From the NCBI GenBank assembly GCA_046350295.1, contig JAXMAR010000030.1:31357-95356 (forward strand): a stretch of 64,000 bases of DNA. The letters are read 5' to 3'. The notes beneath the pieces are model-generated. The model had not been told where the DNA came from. It ran no database searches and saw nothing but the letters and a program-made list of their open reading frames with translations. A program made the translations under genes and the position numbers. The stretch is from JAXMAR01 sp046350295. GTDB lineage: Bacteria > Planctomycetota > Planctomycetia > Gemmatales > Gemmataceae. Position 1 is the stretch's first letter; each line of letters opens with the position of its first letter. This document shows, one piece after another, positions 36,255 through 44,922 of the stretch.

Positions 36255-37472
36255 TTACTTCTTCCAGCTCGTGAGCCAGGCGCTCATGTCTTCGGCGCTG
36301 AGCCGGGCCTGCCAGAGTACCCAATGGTCCTTCGCCTCGGGAGGGGCGCCGGCGACCGAGTTGCTTCCCTTCTCCCCCAGGCGGACTTTCTTGAGCGTCT
36401 CCTCCACTGTCTGGGCCGTGTTGCGGTCCGGCGCCAGGAACTGGCCGCGCAACGTCAGCGCCGATTTGCCCTCTTTCGTGGCCTCGTTCACCAGGCTCAA
36501 GCCGGCGAACTTGAGCGAGAGCCAAGGCTCCGGCAGACGCGGCGCTCCTTTGAGCCAGGCGAGCCCTTCCTGCAGGGGCCTGAGCCTCTCTGGCTCGCCG
36601 ACCAGCCAGATCAGGTTGTGCTTTTCCAGGCGACTTTTCACGAACTCGCGCAGCTTCTCCGGGATCGCTTCGGGCCCTGTCGCCGCCTTCTCAGGCAGCC
36701 TGTCCAGGTCTTTCGGATCGACCGCGTCCGGCCGCCACAACAGGATCAACGTCTGCGGCGCGCGCGCCCATAGATACGCCTCGCCCAGAGGAGCGGAGAA
36801 ACGGAAGAGCGGCTCCTTGCCGCGCGAGCCGGGGGGCGCCTTCATCGCCTTCTCCAGCGCGTTCTTGGCGTAGGGCGCTTTGGTCTGCGCCACCAGGGTG
36901 ACGGTCGGCAATGTCGGCCCCAGCGTCGCTCCCAGGACAAGATGGTCGATGTCCTCGAGCTTCAGAGCGGTCTTATTCTGCAGTAGGTGGAGCAGCGTGT
37001 CGACGCCGGGAAGGCGGCGTTCCTTCAGGAGCGCCGCGGCTTCTTCGTCCTTGAGCAGGCCGGCGACGTTCAGGCCGACCGCGAAGTTCGTATCGCGCGG
37101 CAGGTAAGCGAAGGCGGCGAGATCGGAAGCCGCGGGGGAGATCGTCGGCGTCGGCAGCGGCCGGGGATCCCGGCTGCGCCGTTGATCCACGGTGAGAAGC
37201 GCGAAGACGAGGGCCGCCGCGGCGACGACGCTCATGCCGCCCAGGAGCAGCAGGCCGACGCGCCGGTTGGCGGCGACGGGCTTGGGCGGAAATACTGGCG
37301 TGGGCGCTGCGGCGACAGGAGAGGCGGTAGCCGCGACTGTCGAAGTGGCCGGCAACGGTTCGCCGCAGCGCGGACAGGCGACCTTCCCGGATTGCTCCGC
37401 CAGCTCGACCCCTTCCAGAACAGCGTTGCAATAGGGACAGGAGACCGGCCCATGCAAAGAAGTCACGATCAA
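36255..37472 (-). CDS. Zinc-ribbon membrane protein of unknown function
   Basis: 405 aa. An N-terminal zinc ribbon (CPYCN and CPRCGEPLP, about residues 12-39) is followed by a proline-rich linker, one membrane helix (about 71-94) and a 300-residue extracytoplasmic domain (LPRDTNFAVGLNVAGLL, DIDHLVLGATLGPTLPTV) with beta/alpha character. This topology is a recurring planctomycete type; the outer part resembles DUF3352-like domains only weakly. No catalytic motif was found. It stands alone, convergent with leuD and divergent from malQ. Confidence 0.8.
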   Translation of the reverse strand: MIVTSLHGPVSCPYCNAVLEGVELAEQSGKVACPRCGEPLPATSTVAATASPVAAAPTPVFPPKPVAANRRVGLLLLGGMSVVAAAALVFALLTVDQRRSRDPRPLPTPTISPAASDLAAFAYLPRDTNFAVGLNVAGLLKDEEAAALLKERRLPGVDTLLHLLQNKTALKLEDIDHLVLGATLGPTLPTVTLVAQTKAPYAKNALEKAMKAPPGSRGKEPLFRFSAPLGEAYLWARAPQTLILLWRPDAVDPKDLDRLPEKAATGPEAIPEKLREFVKSRLEKHNLIWLVGEPERLRPLQEGLAWLKGAPRLPEPWLSLKFAGLSLVNEATKEGKSALTLRGQFLAPDRNTAQTVEETLKKVRLGEKGSNSVAGAPPEAKDHWVLWQARLSAEDMSAWLTSWKK

Positions 37473-37623
37473 GCCTCGTAGACGTCGCGGCGGCGTACCT
37501 TCTCATCTTATCAACCGTCGGCACGCGACAGCCGCCTCAAAAAACTCCCCGGGCCAATCCCCATCGGTTCCGTTCCCTGTATGATTTGGATAAATCACGC
37601 GCCAGCCGCGCTTGAGGCTACTC

Positions 37624-39120
37624 ATGTCCGAACCGATCCGACCCAACCGCTCCGCCGGCCTCCTCCTCCATCCGACCTCTCTCCCTGGCCCCTTCGGCAT
37701 CGGCGACCTTGGCCCCGCCTGCTACCAATTCCTCGATTCCCTGGCCGAAGCCCGGCAAAAATGGTGGCAGGTCCTTCCCCTTGGTCCCACCGGCTATGGC
37801 GACTCTCCCTACCAGAGCTTCTCCGCCTTCGCCGGCAATCCGCTCCTGGTCAGCCCCGAGATGTTGATCCGCGACGGGTTGCTGAGCGCCGCCGACATCC
37901 CCGGCGCCAGTTTTCCGGAGGACCGCGTCGACTTCGGCGCCGTCATCCCCTACAAACGCCGTCTGCTCGAGCTGGCCTGGAAGAACTATCAGGCCGGTAC
38001 TGGCGCCTCGCTGCGCGACGAATTCGAACGTTTCCAGAAGCACACGGCCTTCTGGCTTGACGAATACGCGCTCTTCATGGCCGTCAAGCACAGCCAGGGG
38101 GGCAAGTACTGGGTGGAATGGCCTGAAAAGTTACGTCGCCGCGACGCGGTGGCGCTGCGGCGGGCCCGCGAAGAGCTGAATGACGAGATCGCCGCCGGCA
38201 GGTTCGCCCAATTCCTCTTCTTCCGGCAATGGCAGGCCGTCCTCGAGTACGCTCACGCCAAGAACATCCGCGTCATCGGCGACATCCCCATCTTCGTCGC
38301 CGCCGATTCCGCGGACGTCTGGGCCAATCCCGAGTTCTTCCACCTCACCGAAGAGCGGCGCCCGAGGGTCGTCGCCGGCGTGCCCCCGGATTACTTCAGC
38401 GCCACCGGCCAGCTCTGGGGCAACCCGCTTTACGACTGGGACACCCTCAAGAAATCGAACTACTCCTGGTGGGTCGCCCGGTTGCGCACCACGCTCCGCC
38501 TCGTCGACCTCGTCCGCCTCGACCATTTCCGCGGCTTCGAGGCCTACTGGGAAGTGCCGGCGGGCATGCCGACCGCCGAGAAAGGCCGCTGGGTGAAAGG
38601 GCCGGGAGCGGCATTGCTGGAGACGCTCAAGCGCGAGCTGAACGGACTGCCGATCATCGCCGAGGATCTCGGCCTCATCACGAAAGAAGTGGAAGCGCTG
38701 CGCGATCAGTTCCAGCTGCCGGGCATGCGGATCCTGCAGTTCGCCTTCGGCGGCGAGGTCGAGCACCGCTTCCTGCCGCACAACTACGACCACAACACGC
38801 TCGTCTATACCGGCACGCACGACAACGACACGACCTGGGGTTGGTGGCGCGGCATCACCGACAAGGAGCGCGATTTCACCCGCCGCTACCTGGCGCGCGA
38901 CGGCGGCGACATTGTCTGGGACTTGATCCGCGCCGCCATGATGTCGGTCGCCGACTACGCCATCTTTCCCGTGCCGGATATCCTCAACCTCGGCAGCGAA
39001 GCACGCATGAACCTCCCCGGCCGGGCCGACGGCAACTGGACGTGGCGGCTCAAACCGGGACAGCTGCGGGCGGACGTGGTGCAGCGGTTGGCGGAGTTGA
39101 CACATCTGTATGCGCGGTGA
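37624..39120 (+). CDS. malQ: 4-alpha-glucanotransferase (amylomaltase, GH77)
   Basis: 498 aa, the normal length for the short bacterial/plant DPE1-type enzyme. It transfers alpha-1,4-glucan segments between malto-oligosaccharides in glycogen or maltodextrin metabolism. The nucleophile is D300 in RLDHFRGFE, the acid/base is E347 in IIAEDLG, and a third carboxylate lies in GTHDNDTTWGWW. The N-terminal substrate region GDSPYQSFSAFAGNPLL is intact. The ATG at 37624 was chosen over 37612 because it starts directly at MSEPIRPNRSAG. No other glycogen genes are adjacent. A short echo of its 3' end occurs at 42841. Confidence 0.95.
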   Translation: MSEPIRPNRSAGLLLHPTSLPGPFGIGDLGPACYQFLDSLAEARQKWWQVLPLGPTGYGDSPYQSFSAFAGNPLLVSPEMLIRDGLLSAADIPGASFPEDRVDFGAVIPYKRRLLELAWKNYQAGTGASLRDEFERFQKHTAFWLDEYALFMAVKHSQGGKYWVEWPEKLRRRDAVALRRAREELNDEIAAGRFAQFLFFRQWQAVLEYAHAKNIRVIGDIPIFVAADSADVWANPEFFHLTEERRPRVVAGVPPDYFSATGQLWGNPLYDWDTLKKSNYSWWVARLRTTLRLVDLVRLDHFRGFEAYWEVPAGMPTAEKGRWVKGPGAALLETLKRELNGLPIIAEDLGLITKEVEALRDQFQLPGMRILQFAFGGEVEHRFLPHNYDHNTLVYTGTHDNDTTWGWWRGITDKERDFTRRYLARDGGDIVWDLIRAAMMSVADYAIFPVPDILNLGSEARMNLPGRADGNWTWRLKPGQLRADVVQRLAELTHLYAR

Positions 39121-39159
39121 TTGGGCCGCACCCATCCGTTGCAAAGCCCTCGGGACCGG

Positions 39160-39837
39160 TTACCGGGTGATTTTGCATTTTGGCAGGGTTTTCTGCAGCT
39201 CCTCCACCACCGCATCCGAGGCCTTGGTCCCGATCAACTCCAGACTTCTGAGATGCTTCAGACCAAGCAACCCCTTGAGGCCGGCGGCCGTTACCCGTGT
39301 CTGGGCCAGTGACAGCTCGCGCAGTTCCCTCAGGTTCGCGATGACTTTCAGCCCCTCGTCGCCTACGGGCGTTCCAGCGAGGAACAAGGTTCGTAACCCG
39401 GTGAGGCCAGTCAACGACTTGAGCCCGTCGTCGGTGATTCGGATGCCTCCGAGGTTCAAGTCCGTGAGCTTCCGCAGGCCGGTCAACTCCCGCAAGGTCG
39501 CGTCGCCCACGCGCGTGTTCGTCAGGCTGAGTTGCTCGAGCTGGGTCAAGCCGGCTAATCCCTTCAAACCGTCGTCCGTGACCTTGGTGCACTGAAACAG
39601 GTCCAGGCGTCGCAATTCCTTGAGGACCAGAAGGGCTCGGACGTTCTCATCCGTCACGCTCTCTGAGTTCAGGTCCACCGCGACAACCGGGTGTCCAGGC
39701 CGATCCAAATCCCGCACCGTCTTGCCGCGGAACCTCTTGACCAGCGCCTCGGCACGGTCGTCCGTGTCGTCGGCGCGGCAAGGAGCCGCTAGCGAAAGCG
39801 CAATCGCGGTGGGAACAGCTATGGATGACAGTCGCAT
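39160..39837 (-). CDS. Secreted short leucine-rich-repeat protein
   Basis: 225 aa with a signal peptide (MRLSSIAVPTAIALSLAAPC). A short N-terminal part leads into about six leucine-rich repeats of 24 residues (LRRLDLFQCTKVTDDGLKGL, LTDLNLGGIRITDDGLKSL). It is a smaller version of the protein at 7222-8625. The start at 39837 is the methionine that begins the signal peptide; an upstream ATG at 39894 adds a basic stretch without support. It probably binds proteins outside the membrane. Confidence 0.82.
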   Translation of the reverse strand: MRLSSIAVPTAIALSLAAPCRADDTDDRAEALVKRFRGKTVRDLDRPGHPVVAVDLNSESVTDENVRALLVLKELRRLDLFQCTKVTDDGLKGLAGLTQLEQLSLTNTRVGDATLRELTGLRKLTDLNLGGIRITDDGLKSLTGLTGLRTLFLAGTPVGDEGLKVIANLRELRELSLAQTRVTAAGLKGLLGLKHLRSLELIGTKASDAVVEELQKTLPKCKITR

Positions 39838-39961
39838 GCCCCTGCTCCGATACAAGTAGCGATAACGCTGGGGCTCGCACCGACGTGGCGCCAACAGGAC
39901 GACGGCCGCCAGGAACCGCCTGGGCAGAGGATCGTCACCCTCCTCCGAACGGTATCCTCGC

Positions 39962-41338
39962 TCATGGGGGCGAAGTCGGCAGGATCTCCTCGTACTCCGA
40001 CCGATCTTCCTGTTCCCCCTGCCGCGCCGGCACGAGCACCAGATCCTCGTTCATCTCGTCCCGGCAGAAGATTTTCCGGAACTTCGTGATGAACAGGCCC
40101 TCCCGAAGATGCCCCGCAAGCTGCGTCAGGCCCTTCACATCGTCCGCGGGAACATCGCGCACCGCGTAGCCGAACGGGCGTTCCTTATGCGCCTTCGCCA
40201 GACGCGCCTGGATGACCTTCACGATCGCCTGGGCACGCTTGGGGTCCTTCATGTCCGCCTGGGTAAAGCCCTCGTCGACGTTGGGAACCTTCTCGCTGTA
40301 CGGCGCCTCCCCTTTGAGCACCTTGATGTCGTCCGCGCTCAGCTTGCGGGCCCATTCCATCGTCGTCGGAATGTGCCCCTTGGCGTTCGGCGCCGGACGC
40401 TGACCGGGCAGGAAGCGGAAGCCAAGGTCACTGGCGCGTTTGAGGAGGACCGGGACCTGGGCGCCGAGCGCCTTGACCCATTCCTCACCGCCCCCCTGGA
40501 TGCCGCCCGGCGTGCAACCCGTCGCCGCTTGCAGCATGGGGACCCAGGTGTACTGGTAGGTCCAGTCCCCCGGCAGGTCGACCTTGTTGGGCGCCTGCAC
40601 GTAGATCAACGCCTCCGTCTTGTCCTTGACGCTGATCTGCGTGATCTTCAGCGGGTAGATGAACTTCGCCGACGCGAACTGGAAGCGCGTCGGCGTCACT
40701 TCCCCGGAGAACGTGCCGTCCTTGTTCTTCTTCATCGCCATGGTGTCGATCTTCATGACGGTGAAGAACCACTTCTTCTTGACGTAGTAGTCGAGCGTCG
40801 CCTCATCGCCGGCGTACTGGTACTTGTTCGACTTGAGCCAGTCGAACAGGGCGTCGGCCCGGTCCGCTTCGAGCACCTTGTAGTCCAGCGAGCCGACGAC
40901 GCCGGTCTCGAGGATGCGCACGGCCGGCTTGCCTACCTTCTCGGCCACCTCGAGGTCTTTGACGGCTTTCGACTGGGCAACGAGAGCCCCTAGATACACG
41001 GTCCCCCGATCGAACGGCAGCAGTTCGCTGTGGGGCGATTCGCGCCGCTTCAGGATCGTGTAGATGGCGAGGTGCTTGAAAAACTCCTTCGGCATCTCGT
41101 GCAGCTTGGGCTGCGCCGGCGTCGGGATGACCATGCCGAAGTCGAGCGCGTTGCCTTCGAACTTGGGCTGCACGGTGAACGTTTCGATCTTCTCCGCCGC
41201 GTCGTAGGTCAGGAAGACCTTCTGCGCCGGCTGGAGGATGTCGGCGTTCTTGGCGGAAAAGTAGCAGCAGGCGGCGTCGCTCCGGGACGCGGCGGCAAGG
41301 GCGGCCACCACGACAGCCCAACTCGACAGTCTGGTCAT
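39962..41338 (-). CDS. DUF2330 family secreted protein
   Basis: 458 aa. A signal peptide ends at about residue 22, followed immediately by ACCYF and the DUF2330 core: QKVFLTYDAAEKIETFTVQP, FGMVIPTPAQPKLHEMPKEF, KLSADDIKVLKGEAPY. Many bacterial DUF2330 proteins have this architecture with a C-terminal helix; here the C-terminus is hydrophilic instead, ending in acidic residues. The function of the family is unknown. It is divergent from the TolB-like gene at 41602; the 260-base gap holds a double hairpin and a terminator-like stem-loop. Confidence 0.85.
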   Translation of the reverse strand: MTRLSSWAVVVAALAAASRSDAACCYFSAKNADILQPAQKVFLTYDAAEKIETFTVQPKFEGNALDFGMVIPTPAQPKLHEMPKEFFKHLAIYTILKRRESPHSELLPFDRGTVYLGALVAQSKAVKDLEVAEKVGKPAVRILETGVVGSLDYKVLEADRADALFDWLKSNKYQYAGDEATLDYYVKKKWFFTVMKIDTMAMKKNKDGTFSGEVTPTRFQFASAKFIYPLKITQISVKDKTEALIYVQAPNKVDLPGDWTYQYTWVPMLQAATGCTPGGIQGGGEEWVKALGAQVPVLLKRASDLGFRFLPGQRPAPNAKGHIPTTMEWARKLSADDIKVLKGEAPYSEKVPNVDEGFTQADMKDPKRAQAIVKVIQARLAKAHKERPFGYAVRDVPADDVKGLTQLAGHLREGLFITKFRKIFCRDEMNEDLVLVPARQGEQEDRSEYEEILPTSPP

Positions 41339-41391
41339 GACTCGGTCCTTTCCTGATGGCTCACTCTGTCTGCGTGAATCGGCAGCGAGGC

Positions 41392-41447
41392 GTAGCGGAA
41401 CTCGCCAGAGTTCCGGGCCCCGTCGGAAGTCTGGCGACTTCCGCTAC
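41392..41447. repeat. Double-hairpin REP-like element
   Basis: Two adjacent hairpins, CGGAACTC-GCCA-GAGTTCCG (41396-41415) and CGGAAGTC-TGGC-GACTTCCG (41424-41443), are also inverted repeats of each other and are enclosed by GTAGCGG/CCGCTAC (41392-41398 and 41441-41447). The two hairpins differ at one stem position (C in one, G in the other), and in each case the opposite arm carries the compensating base. It lies in the divergent gap between the DUF2330 and TolB-like genes. Confidence 0.65.
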
Positions 41448-41539
41448 AAGATTCGCGCACGCCTATGTAACTTAGAGACGGCTGAGAAAGCCTCAGGGAT
41501 TGAGCGTAACAGGACGCAGGCGTTGCCGCCATCTTTCTT

Positions 41540-41585
41540 GGGCGCGTGGGCGCCTGACTGAAGGGCGCCCGCGGAGCCCCTTTTT
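41540..41585 (+). terminator. Terminator-like stem-loop in the leader of the TolB-like gene
   Basis: G-rich 41546-41554 (GTGGGCGCC) pairs with GGCGCCCGC (41564-41572), and after a small internal loop GGGC (41540-41543) pairs with GCCC (41576-41579). CTTTTT follows directly. On the plus strand this is an intrinsic-terminator shape. No plus-strand gene ends upstream, and the next start codon is only 17 bases away, so it could act as an attenuator or as a barrier to antisense transcription. Confidence 0.5.
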
Positions 41586-41601
41586 AGCAACGGAGTGTGC
41601 C

Positions 41602-42816
41602 ATGATGCCGTGCGCCTCCTTTTTGAGGCTCGCTTGCTGCTCCGGTATGATCGTCACGTTCTTACCGTGCGCGCCCGCGTCGGATCCCAAGCCGCCCGCG
41701 GGCTTCGAGGCGATCCCGCTCATCGGCTACACCGAATTCCGCACGAACCTGCCCGGCGGCAGACACGCCAACGTGCGCACGATGCGTGCCGCGCTGATCG
41801 GGGCCGACGGCGCCGCTCGCCGTCTCGTCGCGCAGGACCTGGCCAAGGAGCCGGACACCTGGACGCAGTTCGCCGGTTGGTCGCCGGACGGCACGACGGC
41901 GATCATCGGCGCCGGCTGGCAGTCCCCGGAGAACGCGAAGTGGGAGGAGGAGCACAAGCGGTTTCGCATGGAGGAGGGGAAATGGAGGCTGGACTCCTGC
42001 TTGCTCGAGCTGGCTTCGGGGAAGGTGACGAACGTCACGGCGGTGGAGCGGGTCAGCCATTACAACGGCGGCCTCTTCTTCCTGCCGGGTGGGCGCGGAC
42101 TGGGCTTCACGCCGCTCATCGGGGGCGTCTCGAAACCCTATGTGATGGACCTCGACGGGCGGAACAAACGCGACGTCTCCGTCAAGGATGGCGGCTTCGC
42201 CTATGGATACAGCGCTTCGCCCGACGGGAAATCGATCTGCTACCACGAGAGCTATCAACTCTACGTCTCCAAGGTGGACGGCTCGGGCAAGAAGCACATC
42301 AAGACGGGCCACCCCTTCGACTTCGCCCCGAAGTGGTCGCCGGACGGGGAGTGGCTGCTCTTTCTCAGCGGCGAGCATTACGATTGTCATCCGCATGTCG
42401 TTCGAGCCGACGGGACGGGCCTCAAGAAGATCGGCGACCGCGCCGGCTACAAGGGTGTGATCGAGTTCCTCGACGTCCCCGATTTCCACGGCGGCAGCAG
42501 CGACACGCCGGCCTGGTCCGTCGATGGGACGCTCGTCTACTTCACCGCGAAGGTTGGGAAGAATGTGGAGCTGTTCCAAACGACGCTCGACGGCAAGGCG
42601 ACGCAGCTCAGCAAATCGGCCGAGGGGACGCTGCACTACCATCCGCAGCCGTCGCCCGATGGAAAGTCTCTCGTCTACGGCTCGATGCGGAAGGGGGTCC
42701 GTGACATCTTCGTTCGCGACCTCGCGACGGGGACGGAGAAGCGGATCACGGCTTCGCGGCCGGGGAGCGCGGCGATGTGGCCGTACTGGCAGACGCGGGT
42801 GAACAAGGGCATGTAA
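41602..42816 (+). CDS. TolB-like beta-propeller secreted protein
   Basis: 404 aa. The N-terminus (MMPCASFLRLACCSGMIVTF) looks like a signal peptide. Blades of the TolB/WD40-like PD40 kind follow: FAGWSPDGTTAIIGAGW, YGYSASPDGKSICYHE, PKWSPDGEWLLFLSG, PAWSVDGTLVYFTAK, QPSPDGKSLVYGSMR. Such propellers bind proteins or sugars and lack catalytic residues. The ATG at 41602 follows a CGGAG site; 34 extra residues from 41500 would cross the terminator-like hairpin and were rejected. No neighbours with a common role were recognised. Confidence 0.87.
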   Translation: MMPCASFLRLACCSGMIVTFLPCAPASDPKPPAGFEAIPLIGYTEFRTNLPGGRHANVRTMRAALIGADGAARRLVAQDLAKEPDTWTQFAGWSPDGTTAIIGAGWQSPENAKWEEEHKRFRMEEGKWRLDSCLLELASGKVTNVTAVERVSHYNGGLFFLPGGRGLGFTPLIGGVSKPYVMDLDGRNKRDVSVKDGGFAYGYSASPDGKSICYHESYQLYVSKVDGSGKKHIKTGHPFDFAPKWSPDGEWLLFLSGEHYDCHPHVVRADGTGLKKIGDRAGYKGVIEFLDVPDFHGGSSDTPAWSVDGTLVYFTAKVGKNVELFQTTLDGKATQLSKSAEGTLHYHPQPSPDGKSLVYGSMRKGVRDIFVRDLATGTEKRITASRPGSAAMWPYWQTRVNKGM

Positions 42817-42840
42817 GGGTGGCCGCGGTTGCGTTGCCAT

Positions 42841-42873
42841 TTGGGAGAATTGGCGCATCTGTATGCGCGCTGA
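42841..42873 (+). other. Echo of the malQ 3' end
   Basis: The bases read LGELAHLYAR and a stop in the same frame in which malQ ends LAELTHLYAR and stop (39088-39120); 27 of 33 bases agree. It is too short to be a gene. It could be a relic of a second malQ copy or of a local rearrangement, or chance. Confidence 0.3.
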
Positions 42874-42881
42874 TTCCGGCC

Positions 42882-43280
42882 TCACGCATTCGGGACCAGG
42901 CCGATGACCCGCGTGAACCAGCGGCCCCCCTCTTTCACCCAGCGTTCGCGGAACATGTGGAAGGCATGGTTATCGTCCTGCCAGACAATGTAGACGTAAG
43001 CGAAGGGGCGTTTGTCGCGCTGATGCGCCGAGCGTTCGAGGTGTGGACTGAGCCGAATGTGCCAAGGACGCACACTGCCTTACGCCGCCTTGAACGCCTG
43101 CATTTGCGCCGAGTGAGTTGTCGCGTCGACCTTGCCACGCTCGGTCAGCTGAGGATCGATGTAGGCGAAACAGCCGGGCCAATCCGCTTCATTGAAACGA
43201 GCGTATAGGTTCGTGACGCGATGTCGCAGCGCACGCCGCTCGGATGCTGAACTGCTTTTGGCTTGGACGATCTTTTTCAT
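42882..43280 (-). pseudogene. Hypothetical protein interrupted by an in-frame stop
   Basis: From ATG 43280 (MKKIVQAKSSSASERRALRH) the frame runs through FNEADWPGCFAYIDPQLTE to a TAA at 43080-43082. It then continues in the same frame, without a shift, for another 65 residues (RPWHIRLSPHLERSAHQR, YVYIVWQDDNHAFHMFRERW, VKEGGRWFTRVIGLVPNA). The second half ends in an SnoaL/nuclear-transport-factor-2-like style (a strand pattern with W..EGGRWF). One base change would restore a 132-aa protein. It is either a recent nonsense pseudogene or a sequencing error. Confidence 0.6.
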
Positions 43281-43383
43281 CGGCCGACGTCTCCCGAGGA
43301 TCGACGCGGATTGAACCACTGACCGGTTTGCGGATCGCAGTTCGTGTCGTCCCATGTCGGTAATGGCTCATCTCTACGAACGG

Positions 43384-43944
43384 TCACATGCTTTCGCGCA
43401 GCCGCTGCGAAATCGCCTCGATGGCGCGAAAAGTCTCCGAGGAACGCAGGGGCGTCACGAACAGACAGACGACGTGTACCGGCGCCCCATCAAGGCTGTC
43501 GAAATCCAGACCGGCGGAAAAATCGGCGATGCCGCCAACAACTCTTTCCACGCTTGCATGCCGAGCGTGCGGCAACGCGAGTCCTCGGCCGATGCCTGTG
43601 GTCCCGAGCTCTTCGCGTTTTAGGATGGCGCAGAGGATCCCTTCCCGATGCTCCGCCCGGACGTCTCCGGACTCCACGAGGGCGTTCAAGACCGCCACGA
43701 TCGCTTGCTTTTTTGTCGTCACCGAGCGGTCGCTGATGGTGAAACGACGAAAACCGAAGGCCTGAGTTCCGGGAGTCTTTGGGAACCAGAGGAGTGAGCC
43801 GCAGTGCGAGCACGGAGCGTCGCCGGCGGGCTCCGACGGCTCCAGTACCACGGGCTTCCCGCAGATCGGGCACGCGTGCGGCTGGCCTTCGGGGGAACGA
43901 GATGATGGAGTCAAAGCGACCTCTGAGTTAGCACGTTGGGTCAT
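43384..43944 (-). CDS. PTS EIIA type-2 (fructose/PtsN-like) domain protein with zinc ribbon
   Basis: 186 aa. An N-terminal zinc ribbon has CPIC at 25-28 and CSHC at 45-48. The EIIA domain covers about 65-186 (TTKKQAIVAVLNALVESGDV, TTGIGRGLALPHARH) with the phosphorylatable histidine at H126 in the ALPHA motif. EIIA proteins accept phosphate from HPr; PtsN-type ones regulate transporters and kinases rather than sugar uptake. No EIIB, EIIC or HPr gene is adjacent, so a regulatory role is more likely. The ATG at 43944 was preferred over one seven codons upstream. Confidence 0.85.
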   Translation of the reverse strand: MTQRANSEVALTPSSRSPEGQPHACPICGKPVVLEPSEPAGDAPCSHCGSLLWFPKTPGTQAFGFRRFTISDRSVTTKKQAIVAVLNALVESGDVRAEHREGILCAILKREELGTTGIGRGLALPHARHASVERVVGGIADFSAGLDFDSLDGAPVHVVCLFVTPLRSSETFRAIEAISQRLRESM

Positions 43945-43986
43945 GTGACCATAGCGCCTGCACAAGAGGTCGCTTGACAGGCCCTG

Positions 43987-44478
43987 TCAATCCTTCTTCC
44001 GCGGATCGTCCTTCGGGTTCACGTAGGTGATCTCGAACGGTCCGACACCATGGACCTGGATGATCGTCTCCCCCTTCGCCGCCGCCGCGTGTCTCATTCC
44101 CTTCGGCATGCGCATGAAGGATCCAACCGGCAGCGACTGATGCCCGGAGCCCCCCTCGGCTTTCTCGAAGGTCATCACCAGCGTCCCCTTGAGGACGGTG
44201 ACGTTTTCATCCGTGGGGTGGTAATGAAGGGGTACCTTGTAGCCGTCCGGCAGCTTGGCGCGGATGACGAACGGCTCCGCCTTGGTCGGGTTGCCGGCGA
44301 GGACGGCGGCCAGCGCGCCCGCCGGGAGGCCTGGAGGCGCGGGGCCCCACTTCAGGTCATCGGGGCTGACCATGACATGCCCCTTGCCGTCGCCGTGCGG
44401 CGCTTTCTCGCCGGCATGGCCGGTGAAGAAGGCTGGGACGCAGAGAAGGACAACCAGCAGGCCGGCGCACTGTTTCAT
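43987..44478 (-). CDS. Secreted cupin-domain protein
   Basis: 163 aa with a signal peptide (MKQCAGLLVVLLCVPAFFTG). A single cupin barrel follows: VPLHYHPTDENVTVLKGTL gives the first metal-binding motif (HxH...E), and PVGSFMRMPKGMRHAAAAKG the second (histidine in MRHA). Cupins of this size bind a transition metal; many in this context are dioxygenase- or isomerase-like, but no substrate can be named. An AGGAGGAG site precedes the ATG at 44478. The longer frame to 44955 overlaps sucD and lacks support. Confidence 0.85.
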   Translation of the reverse strand: MKQCAGLLVVLLCVPAFFTGHAGEKAPHGDGKGHVMVSPDDLKWGPAPPGLPAGALAAVLAGNPTKAEPFVIRAKLPDGYKVPLHYHPTDENVTVLKGTLVMTFEKAEGGSGHQSLPVGSFMRMPKGMRHAAAAKGETIIQVHGVGPFEITYVNPKDDPRKKD

Positions 44479-44586
44479 GATCTCCTCCTGAAATGTGGAA
44501 GGGCGCCCGTGTCCGGGCGTCTTTGAGATGGGCGACTTTTCTTTAGAATAGCGATCTCCACGCGCAACGCGCAGGTGAGGCAAGCC

Positions 44587-44922
44587 GTGACGACTCCCAC
44601 GCCGCCGGACATCCTTCAAGTTCTTGGGCACAAGCCGCTGAGCAAGACCTGGGCCAAGGTCGAGATTTTTCTCGGTCTTGCCGCCGTGTTCGTCAGTCTG
44701 GCTCTCGGTCTGTCGGGGCCGCTGGCCCGGTCGTTTGGCTTTGAAACGCCGGTGGCGCCCCTGGGGATCGGTCTGGCGCTCTTTGTTCTCGGGGGCTACC
44801 TTGCCATGGCCGGACAGCGCAGCCATCTCTATCAATCGAGCAATGCGACGGCGGCGCTGTTGCTCCGTGAGATTCGCAAAGGGGAAAGGCGACCAAGACA
44901 TCATGAGCATCCTGATCGATAA
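44587..44922 (+). CDS. Small hypothetical membrane protein
   Basis: 111 aa from a GTG at 44587 (GAGG six bases upstream); a GTG at 44575 would add four residues. Two membrane helices are visible: VEIFLGLAAVFVSLALGLSG and LGIGLALFVLGGYLAMAG. A conserved-looking charged C-terminus follows. It overlaps sucD by 20 bases, so the two are probably in one transcript; the link to succinyl-CoA synthetase is unclear. Confidence 0.65.
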   Translation: MTTPTPPDILQVLGHKPLSKTWAKVEIFLGLAAVFVSLALGLSGPLARSFGFETPVAPLGIGLALFVLGGYLAMAGQRSHLYQSSNATAALLLREIRKGERRPRHHEHPDR

